Assembly: GCA_026710565.1 (NCBI GenBank)
Contig: JAPOQV010000181.1
Location: 1 to 42,803 of the forward strand
Origin: Spirochaetaceae bacterium
Lineage (GTDB): Bacteria; Spirochaetota; Spirochaetia; SZUA-6; Bin103
Direction of reading: 5' to 3'
DNA length: 42,803 nt
Part shown: positions 23,078 through 33,112 of the stretch, piece after piece
Layout of the letters: each line of letters opens with the position of its first letter
How positions within the stretch are numbered: the stretch's first letter is position 1
Made by a program: the position numbers and the translations under genes
Notes under the pieces: model-generated
Told to the model about the DNA's origin: nothing
Databases searched by the model: none
The model's input: the letters and a program-made list of their open reading frames with translations, nothing else

Positions 23078-25372
23078 GTGGAACACCAAGCCGCCGACGC
23101 CCACCCGATGCAGCGCCGGTTGCCGTCCGAGCTCGAGCGGCTCGCGCGTGCGGAGGGTGTCGATCCGCGCGCCGCCCTGCTCGTTGCGCGGACCGATCTC
23201 AACCTGGCCGGCTCTTACGAAGCGGTATACCTCGTGGTGGAGGGCGATCGGCTCACCACCATCGGCGCTCCGGCCAACGGCGGCACCGCCGTCCGCGTCA
23301 CCGTGGCCCGCGAGGACATCCACGACATCGGCACCCGCCCCGGCGTCGGCGGCGGTTTCCTGGAGGCGGTGATCGAGGACGCGGCGGTCGAGATCCTGGC
23401 GTACTCGAACCGTTCGGCGCCGCTGTTCCAGCGGGTGGCGGCCAAGCTGCAGGCGTGGGTGGCGGGCGATCCGCTGGTGGTCGGCGAGGAGGACCGGGAG
23501 GAGCCCGACCTCTGCCCGACCTGCGGCATCAGGCTGGAGGCGCCGGGTGAGGCGTGCCGGCGGTGCCTGAGCCCGGGCAGCCTGCTCGGCCGCGTGCTGC
23601 TGCTCATGCGCCCCTACGCCGGCCGCGCCGCGCTGATGATGGGGCTGGTGCTGGTCTCCATCGGCGTCGAGCTGCTGCCGCCGCAGCTCATCAAGGCCAT
23701 CACCGACCGCGTGCTGGCGCCGGGACAGGCGGGCAACCCGGTGCTTCCGGAGGCCGAGGCGATCGCGCTGCTGGTGCGTATGGTCGCCCTGCTGCTCGGC
23801 GCCTACCTCGTCGACGGGATCGTGCAGTCGATCCAGTTGCGGCTGAGCAGCGCCATCGGCACGCAGGTCACCTACGACCTGCGCTCGAAGCTGTTCCGTC
23901 ACCTGATGCGGCTGTCGGTCTCCTACTACGACCGCTACAGCACCGGGCAGCTCATGAGCCGCGTCGTGCAGGACACCGAGCAGCTCAAGGGGCTGGTCGT
24001 GCAGGCCACCAGCGGCTTCGTGGCGCAGCTCATCAAGGTCGTCGCCGTGGGTTTGCTGCTGTTCAGCCTGAACTGGCAACTGGCGCTGATCACCCTGGTG
24101 CCGGCACCGTTCGTGGTCGTCGCCGCCGCCTTCTTCTGGAAGCGCATCTACCCGCGCTACTACCGGATCTGGGACGCGCGCAGCAAGCTCAACGGCGCGC
24201 TCAACTCCATCCTCAACGGCGTGCGCGTGGTCAAGGCGTTCGGCCAGGAGCGGCGCGAGATCTCCCGCTTCCACCGCACCTCCGGCTACCTGCGCGACAG
24301 CTTCCGGCGCGTGGAGTACATGACCGCGTCATTCCAGCCCGGCATGGCGGTGCTGTTCCAGCTCGGCGGCATCCTGGTCTGGTTCATCGGCGGACGCCGC
24401 GTGCTGAACGACGTGATGACGCTGGGCACGCTCATGGCGTTCCTCAACTACCTGACCATGTTCTACGTGCCGCTCCGGCAGCTCACCCGCATGGCCAACT
24501 GGCTGACCAGCTTCCTGTCGGCGGCGCAGCGCGCGTTCGAGATCCTGGACACGCGGCCGCTGATCCTGGAGTCGGCCGACACCCGGCCGGTCCCGGCACA
24601 GGCGGCGGCGTCGGTGCGGTTCGACCACGTCGAGTTCTCCTACGAGCGCAACGAACGGGTGATCAACGACCTGAGCTTCGAGGTGCGGCCGGGCGAGCAC
24701 CTGGGCGTAGTGGGCAAGAGCGGCTCCGGCAAGACCACCCTCATCAACCTGATCGCCCGCTTCTACGACGTCACGGCCGGCGCGGTGTCGATCAACGGCG
24801 TGGACGTGCGCAACCTGCCGCTGCCGGACCTGCGCCGCTTCGTCGGCGTGGTGCTGCAGGAGTCGTTCCTGTTCCGCGGGACGATCTACGACAACCTGAC
24901 CTACGGCAACCCGGAGGTCAGCTTCGACGACGTGGTCGAGGCGGCCAAGGCCGCCAACGCGCACGAGTTCATCATGCAGAAGCCGCTCGGCTACGACACC
25001 TACATCGGCGAGCGCGGCGCCGGCCTCTCCGGCGGGCAGCGGCAGCGGGTGTCGATCGCGCGCGCCTTGCTCTACGACCCCCGGCTGCTGATCCTGGACG
25101 AGGCCACCAGCAGCGTCGACACCGAGTCCGAGCACCTGATCAAGGACGCGCTGGAGCGGGTGACCGAAGGGCGCACCACGATCGCGATCGCCCACCGCCT
25201 GAGCACGCTCAAGAACTGCGACCGGATCGTCGTGCTGGACGGCGGGCGCCTGCGCGAGGAGGGCACCCACGAGGAGCTGGTGCGCCGGCGCGGAATCTAC
25301 TACCGCCTGGTCAAGATCCAGACCGACCTGGCGCGCGACGCCGCCATCGAGTCGCTGGAGCCGGGCCGATGA
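23078..25372 (+). CDS. ABC exporter (TMD-NBD half-transporter) with zinc-ribbon N-terminal extension
   Basis: The protein (764 aa) is an exporter-type ABC half-transporter with an unusual front end. Residues 1-140 form a soluble domain with beta-rich stretches. Cys146/149 (LCPTCG) and Cys160/163 (ACRRC) make a zinc ribbon. About 175-480 is the six-helix transmembrane domain. The ATPase domain follows: Walker A GKSGSGKT (546-553), signature LSGGQ, Walker B LLILDEATS and the His switch IAIAHRLST. It probably works as a homodimer. The next gene, a DUF1854 protein, overlaps as ATGA. From recall, this transporter/DUF1854 pairing is known and has been linked to cyanophycin-related loci; no cyanophycin gene is present here. 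Substrate unknown. Confidence 0.92.
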   Translation: MEHQAADAHPMQRRLPSELERLARAEGVDPRAALLVARTDLNLAGSYEAVYLVVEGDRLTTIGAPANGGTAVRVTVAREDIHDIGTRPGVGGGFLEAVIEDAAVEILAYSNRSAPLFQRVAAKLQAWVAGDPLVVGEEDREEPDLCPTCGIRLEAPGEACRRCLSPGSLLGRVLLLMRPYAGRAALMMGLVLVSIGVELLPPQLIKAITDRVLAPGQAGNPVLPEAEAIALLVRMVALLLGAYLVDGIVQSIQLRLSSAIGTQVTYDLRSKLFRHLMRLSVSYYDRYSTGQLMSRVVQDTEQLKGLVVQATSGFVAQLIKVVAVGLLLFSLNWQLALITLVPAPFVVVAAAFFWKRIYPRYYRIWDARSKLNGALNSILNGVRVVKAFGQERREISRFHRTSGYLRDSFRRVEYMTASFQPGMAVLFQLGGILVWFIGGRRVLNDVMTLGTLMAFLNYLTMFYVPLRQLTRMANWLTSFLSAAQRAFEILDTRPLILESADTRPVPAQAAASVRFDHVEFSYERNERVINDLSFEVRPGEHLGVVGKSGSGKTTLINLIARFYDVTAGAVSINGVDVRNLPLPDLRRFVGVVLQESFLFRGTIYDNLTYGNPEVSFDDVVEAAKAANAHEFIMQKPLGYDTYIGERGAGLSGGQRQRVSIARALLYDPRLLILDEATSSVDTESEHLIKDALERVTEGRTTIAIAHRLSTLKNCDRIVVLDGGRLREEGTHEELVRRRGIYYRLVKIQTDLARDAAIESLEPGR

Positions 25373-25941
25373 GCCCCGCTCGGGAGCTGACCGAGGCCGA
25401 GTTGCGCGAGAAGCGGGGCGATGGCCCGGACACGTCCCGGCTGCGCTTCCTGGACCCGTCGATGTGCCGCTTCTATCCCGGCAACTTCGCGGCGCTGCAC
25501 CTGGAGATCACCGGCATCTGGGTTTACGGTGGCGTGTATGCCGCCTACTGCTTCCCGGTCGAGCGCCGCGACCAGTTCATCGCCATCATCCAGAGCCGGC
25601 GTACGGGCGACGACCTGGAGATCGGCATCGTGCGCCGGCTGGACGACTTCCCCGATGAGCAGGCCGAGCTGGTGCGGGCCGCGCTGCAGCGCCGCTACTT
25701 CTTCCACACGATCAACCGCATCCGGCGGATCGGCTGGGACGGCGGCTACGTGTCGATGCGCGTCGACACCGACAAGGGCCCGGCGAGCTTCCTGATGCGC
25801 TGGAGCAACGACCGCGCGGTGAGCTTCGGCCGCGACGGCAAGCTGCTGATCGATGTGGACGACAACCGCTACCTGATCCCGCGGGTGGATGCGCTGCCGC
25901 CTCGCGATCGCAGCGCGTTCACGCGTATCATCTACTGGTAA
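25369..25941 (+). CDS. DUF1854 family protein
   Basis: The protein (190 aa) contains the DUF1854 pattern: AAYCFPVERRDQFIAIIQ, IGIVRRLDDFPDEQAELVRA, QRRYFFHTINRIRRI, VDTDKGPASFLMRW and a C-terminal IDVDDNRYLIPRVDALP. It is soluble and beta-rich, with no signal peptide. Its ATG overlaps the end of the ABC exporter gene by 4 nt (ATGA). The two products are therefore expected in fixed ratio and may interact, possibly with the exporter's N-terminal domain. The biochemical function is unknown. The gene ends 5 nt before hisS, so hisS may be on the same transcript. Confidence 0.85.
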   Translation: MSPARELTEAELREKRGDGPDTSRLRFLDPSMCRFYPGNFAALHLEITGIWVYGGVYAAYCFPVERRDQFIAIIQSRRTGDDLEIGIVRRLDDFPDEQAELVRAALQRRYFFHTINRIRRIGWDGGYVSMRVDTDKGPASFLMRWSNDRAVSFGRDGKLLIDVDDNRYLIPRVDALPPRDRSAFTRIIYW

Positions 25942-25946
25942 CGACC

Positions 25947-27239
25947 ATGGCACCGGTAGCGCGCGTGAAGGGGACCCAGGACTTCTATCCGGAGGCGTGG
26001 GCGCTGCAGCTCGCCCTGCGGGAGATCATGCTGGCCGCAGGCCGCGCCTACGGCTATCAGGAATACGAGGGGCCGGCGATCGAGTACCTGGACCTCTACC
26101 TCGGCAAGAGCAGCGAGGAGATCGTCACGCAGCAGACCTTCCGCATCCAGGACCGGGACGGCAAGGCGCTGCTGCTGCGCCCCGAGCTGACCCCGACCCT
26201 GGCGCGCATGATCGCCGCCCGCGAGCAGGAGATCCCGCTGCCCGCCCGCTGGCAGTCGTGGGGCCAGTTCTACCGCTACGAACGGCCGCAGCGCGGCCGA
26301 GGCCGGGCGTTCTTCCAGTGGAACGTCGACCTGCTGGGCAGCGAGAGCGCGCACGCGGACGCCGAGGTGATCCAGGTCGCCTGTGCGCTGTTCGCGTCGC
26401 TGGGGCTGGATGCGTCCGACGTGCAGATCAAGATCAACGACCGCGCGGCGCTGGAGGCCGACCTGACAGGCGATTTCGGCGTCCCGGCCGAGGCGGTGCG
26501 GGGCGTGTTCCAGGTGATCGACCGGCTGGACAAGGTCGGCACCGATCGAGCCTGTGGACAGATGGTGGATATCGGCCTGAGCGCCGCCCAGGCCCGGGAG
26601 GGGGTGGCCTTCGTGCAGGCGCCGGTCGTCGAGCCGCCCGAGCGTCTCGCGACGATCGTCGAGCAACTCCGGATCACCGGCCACGAGTCGTACGTGACGC
26701 TGGACCGAAGCATCGCGCGCGGCTTCGAGTACTACACCAGCACCGTCTTCGAGGCGTGGGCGGCCGGCGGATTGCGGCGCGCCATCTTCGGCGGCGGCCG
26801 CTACGACGACCTGACCCAGCAGGTGGGCGGCAAGCAGCGCGTGCCGGGGGTCGGAATGGCGGTGGGCGACATGGCGCTGCTGGAGCTGCTGCGCGAGCTC
26901 GACCGGGTGCCGGAGCCGGTGCAGTCAGGCCCTGACGCGCTCGTTACCGTGTTCGGGGCCGATCAGCAGCACGCGTCGGCGGGCATCGCCGATCGCCTTC
27001 GCCGCCGCGGCGTGGCCGTCGAGCTGGCCCTGGAACCGGGACAGCGCCTGGACCGGCAGCTCAGGCACGCCGACCGGGTCGGCGCCCGGTTCGCGCTGAT
27101 CATCGGTCCGGATGAGGCAGCGGCGGGCACCGTGCTGGTCAAGGACTTGGTCCAGCGCCGGCAGGAGCATCTGCCGGCCGGCGATACGGACGCGCTGGTC
27201 GCCCGGCTTGCCGGCAGCGCGAAATCCGGCAGCGGCTGA
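25947..27239 (+). CDS. hisS: Histidyl-tRNA synthetase
   Basis: This class II aminoacyl-tRNA synthetase charges tRNA-His. The protein (430 aa) opens VARVKGTQDFYPE and has motif 2 at GQFYRYERPQRGRGRAFFQW, with NVDLLG following. The histidine-specific motif is RGFEYYTSTVFEAWA (usual form RGLDYYT), and motif 3 is FGGGRYDDL. The C-terminal ~95 residues (VTVFGADQQHASAGIADRLR) are the anticodon-binding domain, which argues against the truncated paralogue HisZ. The start ATG lies 5 nt after the DUF1854 stop. Confidence 0.95.
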   Translation: MAPVARVKGTQDFYPEAWALQLALREIMLAAGRAYGYQEYEGPAIEYLDLYLGKSSEEIVTQQTFRIQDRDGKALLLRPELTPTLARMIAAREQEIPLPARWQSWGQFYRYERPQRGRGRAFFQWNVDLLGSESAHADAEVIQVACALFASLGLDASDVQIKINDRAALEADLTGDFGVPAEAVRGVFQVIDRLDKVGTDRACGQMVDIGLSAAQAREGVAFVQAPVVEPPERLATIVEQLRITGHESYVTLDRSIARGFEYYTSTVFEAWAAGGLRRAIFGGGRYDDLTQQVGGKQRVPGVGMAVGDMALLELLRELDRVPEPVQSGPDALVTVFGADQQHASAGIADRLRRRGVAVELALEPGQRLDRQLRHADRVGARFALIIGPDEAAAGTVLVKDLVQRRQEHLPAGDTDALVARLAGSAKSGSG

Positions 27240-27262
27240 GCCGACCGCGGCGCCGACGTCTC

Positions 27263-27913
27263 TCAGGTGTCCTTGTCCACGGAGACGATGCAGGGCAGGT
27301 GCCGCAGCGAGCCGGCCGCATCCAGGCCGTAGCCGGCGACCCACACGTCCGGTATTTCGAACCCGACCAGGTCGGGGGCTGCCTTGGCGCGTTGCGCCAG
27401 GATCTGCGGCTCCGGATCTTCGAGCTGTTTGTTCAGCAGCACGCACACCTGCACGTTGCGCACCCCCCATGCGGACAGGCGATCGCGCAGCGCGGCCAGG
27501 GTGAAGCCGTGGTCCAGGATGTCGTCAACCAGCAGCATCGAGCGGCCGGCGACGTCCGACGGTTGCAGGTCGATGATGACGGTCCGCACGCCGGAGCCGT
27601 CCACTCCCATCGCGGCGCCGTAGCTGCCGGCCTTGGTCAGCGCGAAGTGCACGTCCAGCGTGCTCTCCTGCGCCAGTGCGCGGCCCAGGTCGGCGGCGAA
27701 CATGAACGCGCCGGTGAGCACCGGCGTGACCACCACTTCGGATTCCGGGGGGTAGTGCTCGGCCAGGAGCCGCGCCATCTCGCGGACCCGCTCCTGAAGC
27801 GCGGCAGGCGGGATCAGCACGCGCCGGACGATGCGGTGCAGCGCACGGGGGAGCTGGATCCCGTGCGCTGCCAGCGTTGCGCAGTCGGGGTCGATACCGG
27901 TTTCGGGTACCAT
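27263..27913 (-). CDS. hpt: Hypoxanthine phosphoribosyltransferase
   Basis: This purine-salvage enzyme joins hypoxanthine or guanine to PRPP. The protein (216 aa) has VVVTPVLTGAFMFAADLGRA, the PRPP loop SMLLVDDILDHGFTLAALRD, and the base-binding region GFEIPDVWVAGYGLD with LRHLP after it. The PRPP loop reads VDDILDHGFT where the usual form is VEDIIDTGxT, a mild variation. The ATG at 27913 is chosen because TATCGT ends 6 nt upstream; an in-frame GTG at 27928 lies upstream of that element. It converges on hisS, with only 23 nt between the stops. Confidence 0.93.
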   Translation of the reverse strand: MVPETGIDPDCATLAAHGIQLPRALHRIVRRVLIPPAALQERVREMARLLAEHYPPESEVVVTPVLTGAFMFAADLGRALAQESTLDVHFALTKAGSYGAAMGVDGSGVRTVIIDLQPSDVAGRSMLLVDDILDHGFTLAALRDRLSAWGVRNVQVCVLLNKQLEDPEPQILAQRAKAAPDLVGFEIPDVWVAGYGLDAAGSLRHLPCIVSVDKDT

Positions 27914-27919
27914 CTGCGA

Positions 27920-27925
27920 ACGATA
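27920..27925 (-). promoter_or_regulatory. -10 element, leaderless type (hpt)
   Basis: TATCGT on the minus strand, preceded by GTG, 6 nt before the ATG at 27913. Confidence 0.5.
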
Positions 27926-28020
27926 CACGCTGGCGCGACGCCCCGCACCTCTCGCTGCGCTCGGGGTGATCGGACTCCCCGGGCACGCGACACGTGATGG
28001 TAGGCAACACGCAGTCAGTG

Positions 28021-28026
28021 TATGCT
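28021..28026 (+). promoter_or_regulatory. -10 element, leaderless type (vapB)
   Basis: TATGCT preceded by GTG, 6 nt before the ATG at 28033 of the antitoxin gene. Confidence 0.45.
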
Positions 28027-28032
28027 AAGTGC

Positions 28033-28287
28033 ATGGCTGTCAAGACGATCACCATCGACCTGGAGTCCTACGAGTTGCTCGCCGCGCGCAAGCGGCCCGG
28101 CGAATCGTTCAGTCGGGTGATCAAACGAACGCTTCGGGATGAGCGGTACACCGCATCCCATCTCCTCGAGCACCTCGATGAAGTCCTCCTCGCCGAAGAC
28201 ACGGTCACGGCCATAGAGGAAGTGGTGAACGAGCGCGAACGTCACCTTCCTGAACCGGTGGATCTGGAGGGAGAGCCCTGTTCGTAG
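28033..28287 (+). CDS. vapB: VapB-type antitoxin
   Basis: An 84-aa protein beginning MAVKTITIDLESYELLAARK and continuing RPGESFSRVIKR, the ribbon-helix-helix N-terminus of the VapB (DUF217/COG1753-like) antitoxins. The acidic C-terminal half would wrap around the toxin. It should bind its own promoter and neutralise the PIN-domain toxin encoded immediately downstream, whose start overlaps its 3' end. The start ATG lies 6 nt after TATGCT. The short intergenic region upstream is the obvious place for an operator, though no clear palindrome was picked out. Confidence 0.85.
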   Translation: MAVKTITIDLESYELLAARKRPGESFSRVIKRTLRDERYTASHLLEHLDEVLLAEDTVTAIEEVVNERERHLPEPVDLEGEPCS

Positions 28288-28700
28288 ACACGACGTTCGT
28301 CATCGATCTGATGAACGAGCGCCGTCGCGGGTACCAGGGGGCGACAGAGACTTTGCGTGCGCTGGGTGCAGTCAAACTGCGCATGTCCGTGTTCGTCCGC
28401 TGCGAGCTTGAAGCCGGCGCTCGTCGATCGCGAAACCCGGAGCAGGAGTTGGAACGCGTAGCTCAGCTCGCCGAATTCATGGAGGTCGTGTTTCCGGAAG
28501 CCGACTTTGCGTCCCACTATGGTGAAATCGAGCATGCCCTGCGTACGCGTGGTGAGATGATCCCGACGATGGACCTCCTCATCGGAACGCACTGCGTCTG
28601 CTCGGGCGAGCCGATACTCACCAGTGACGGGCACTACGAGCGAATTCCGGGACTGAGTGCGATCCGGTTCGATCACACGCAGCCTGACTCCGCCGACTGA
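28278..28700 (+). CDS. vapC: VapC-type PIN-domain ribonuclease toxin, probable CTG start
   Basis: The 140-aa reading starts (M)FVDTTFVIDLMNERRRG, with the first PIN aspartate at D4. The remaining acidic active-site residues are E43 (RCELEAG), D99 (TMDLLIG) and D117 (LTSDGHYER). The domain is complete only if translation begins at CTG 28278; the next in-frame ATG (28311) would remove D4. GGAGG at 28266-28270 stands 7 nt before that CTG, the ideal distance, and the start overlaps the antitoxin stop by 10 nt. PIN toxins cut tRNA or rRNA. The 3' end overlaps the opposite-strand kamA-like gene by 28 nt. Confidence 0.85.
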   Translation: MFVDTTFVIDLMNERRRGYQGATETLRALGAVKLRMSVFVRCELEAGARRSRNPEQELERVAQLAEFMEVVFPEADFASHYGEIEHALRTRGEMIPTMDLLIGTHCVCSGEPILTSDGHYERIPGLSAIRFDHTQPDSAD

Positions 28701-29830
28701 CGAACGCTCAGGTCAGGCAGAATCACGCCGGCCGGCTGCGCGCCGTCGAGCGGGTTCGGCTCCCGCCAGATCCTGCCGTCCCAGGTGCGCACCACCACCT
28801 CGTCTCCCGACCGGCCCAGCAGGTACTGCGGCGCCAGCGGCACCTTGCCGTACGGGGTGTCGAGCACGTAGGTCGGCACCCCGAAGCCGGTGGTGTGGCC
28901 GCGCAGCGCCTGCACGATCGCCAGGCCGGTCTCGATCGACGTGCGCAGGTGCGCGGTTCCCGCCACGGGGTGGCACTGGAAGATGTAGTAGGGCCGCACG
29001 CGGATCGCCAGCAGCCGGTGGACGAGCTCCAGCATCACCTGCGGATCGTCGTTGACCCCCTTGAGCAGGACGGTCTGGTTGCCGAGCGGAATCCCGGCCC
29101 GCAGCAGGCGGTCGCACGCCGCCGCGGCTTCCGGTGTGATCTCGTCCGGGTGGTTGAAGTGGGTGTTCAGCCAGAGCGGGTGGTGGCGGCCGAGCACCTC
29201 GCACAGCTCCGGCGTGATCCGTTGCGGCAGCGTGCACGGCGTGCGCGAGCCGGTGCGGATGATCTGCACGTGCTCGATGGCGCGCAGCCGGCCCAGCAGG
29301 TCGTCCAGCCGCTCGTCCGAGAACAGCAACGGGTCGCCGCCAGTCACCAGCACGTCGCGGATCGCCGGGGTGCGCGCGATGTAGTCGATGCCGGCTTGCA
29401 CCTTGGCGCGCGTGTGGTGCTCCTCGGTGTTGCCGACGAAGTACTCCCGAAAGCAGTAGCGGCAGTAGGTGGGGCAGACGTTGGTGATCTTGAAGGCGAC
29501 CCGGTCCGGGTACACGTGCACGACGGCGTCCACGGGTGAGTGCTCCTGCTCCCGCAACGGATCCTCGGCGCCAAGGTCGTCGGTGAGCTCCTGCACCGCC
29601 GGAACCTGCTGCCGGCGCAGCGGGCACTCCGGATCGTCGCGGTGCATGAGCGCCGCGTAGTACGGGGTGATCGCCCACCGGTACCGGGCCCCCGCGGAGT
29701 CGATGCCGGCCCGCTCGTCTTCGGTCAGGTCCACGTACCGTTCCAGGTCGCCGGCGGACGTGATCCGGTTGCGGAGTTGCCACCGCCAGTCGTTCCAGTC
29801 CTGGTCCGGTATCCCTGGCGACCGTGGCAC
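28673..29830 (-). CDS. KamA family radical SAM protein (lysine 2,3-aminomutase-like)
   Basis: The protein (385 aa) starts SPGIPDQDWNDWRWQLRNRI, typical of lysine 2,3-aminomutases. The 4Fe-4S cluster motif CxxxCxxC is CPTYCRYCFR, followed by LVTGGDPLL and RTGSRTPCTLPQRIT. The PLP lysine lies in DTPYGKVPLAPQYL. The family interconverts L-lysine and beta-lysine; some members (EpmB) serve elongation factor P modification. The DWNDWRWQ front end argues for the aminomutase group, but the substrate is not proven. GTG at 29830 is chosen as start because the frame further upstream has no family similarity and overlaps the leuS promoter. The gene is divergent from leuS. Confidence 0.85.
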   Translation of the reverse strand: MPRSPGIPDQDWNDWRWQLRNRITSAGDLERYVDLTEDERAGIDSAGARYRWAITPYYAALMHRDDPECPLRRQQVPAVQELTDDLGAEDPLREQEHSPVDAVVHVYPDRVAFKITNVCPTYCRYCFREYFVGNTEEHHTRAKVQAGIDYIARTPAIRDVLVTGGDPLLFSDERLDDLLGRLRAIEHVQIIRTGSRTPCTLPQRITPELCEVLGRHHPLWLNTHFNHPDEITPEAAAACDRLLRAGIPLGNQTVLLKGVNDDPQVMLELVHRLLAIRVRPYYIFQCHPVAGTAHLRTSIETGLAIVQALRGHTTGFGVPTYVLDTPYGKVPLAPQYLLGRSGDEVVVRTWDGRIWREPNPLDGAQPAGVILPDLSVRQSAESGCV

Positions 29831-29898
29831 GCCGCCAATTCTTACCCGTGCGGGCCGTAGGTCAAGGGACAGCGGATCGTCACCGCCGCGCGTGGTGC

Positions 29899-29904
29899 TA
29901 TCAT
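29899..29904 (+). promoter_or_regulatory. -10 element of leuS
   Basis: TATCAT preceded by TGC; 9 nt before GTG 29914 and 12 nt before ATG 29917. Confidence 0.45.
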
Positions 29905-29916
29905 CGGCCGATCGTG

Positions 29917-32406
<2,490 letters not shown>

Positions 32407-32419
32407 GTCAGCCGCTCCG

Positions 32420-33112
32420 GTGCCGTTCTCGCTTCAACACGTCATCCCGTGGGGACGGACGTTCTCAGAGTATCGGGCCATGTTCGACCTGTCGGCGGCA
32501 GACCTGCGGCGACGCATCCTGGGCTGCGGTGACGGGCCGGCCAGCTTCAACGCTGAGCTGACCGCGCTGGGCGGGGACGTGGTTTCCGTCGATCCGATGT
32601 ACGCCTTCTCCGGAGCGGTGATCGAGCGCCGGGTGGAGGAGACCTTCGAGGTGGTGATGGACCAGGTGCGCCGCAACCCGGAGGACTTCGTGTGGACGCA
32701 CGTGCCGTCGATCGAGGAGCTGGGGCGGCGGCGCATGGGGGCGATGCGCCGGTTCATCCGCGACTATCCGTCAGGCATGGACCAGGGGCGGTACGTCGAC
32801 GCATCGCTGCCCGAGCTGCCGTTTGCCGACCGCTCCTTCGACCTGGGGCTGTCGTCTCACTTCCTGTTCCTGTACAGCGAGCAGTTCGACCTGGGCTTTC
32901 ACCTCGACGCCCTGCGCGAGATGCTGCGCGTCGCCGCCGAGGTCCGCGTCTTCCCGTTGCTGCAGGTGGGCGGCGCGCCCTCCCCGCACGTGCCGGGCGC
33001 GGTCGAGGCGATGCGCTCGGACGGCGTCGATGCCGCCGTCGAACCGGTCCGCTACGAGCACATGCGCGGCGGCAACCGCATGCTGCGGCTGCGCAGCGGT
33101 CAAGGCAGGTAG
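32420..33112 (+). CDS. SAM-dependent methyltransferase-like protein
   Basis: The protein (230 aa) begins PFSLQHVIPWGRTFSEYRAM. The SAM-binding motif I is RRILGCGDGPASFNAE, the acidic residue of strand 2 is in VVSVDPMYAF, and LPFADRSFDLGLSSHFLFLY resembles motif post-II/III of class I methyltransferases. The conserved VPWGR...ILGCGDGPASFN pattern is found in a family of uncharacterised methyltransferase-like proteins. The substrate is unknown. The GTG at 32420 gives the family N-terminus; no Shine-Dalgarno sequence is seen, and it probably reads through from leuS. Its 3' end overlaps the opposite-strand lipoprotein gene by 13 nt. Confidence 0.75.
   Translation: MPFSLQHVIPWGRTFSEYRAMFDLSAADLRRRILGCGDGPASFNAELTALGGDVVSVDPMYAFSGAVIERRVEETFEVVMDQVRRNPEDFVWTHVPSIEELGRRRMGAMRRFIRDYPSGMDQGRYVDASLPELPFADRSFDLGLSSHFLFLYSEQFDLGFHLDALREMLRVAAEVRVFPLLQVGGAPSPHVPGAVEAMRSDGVDAAVEPVRYEHMRGGNRMLRLRSGQGR

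Noticed and set aside
23554..25368. Long plus-strand open frame overlapping the ABC transporter
   Set aside because: It is an out-of-frame shadow; only its last part, from 25369, is the real DUF1854 gene.
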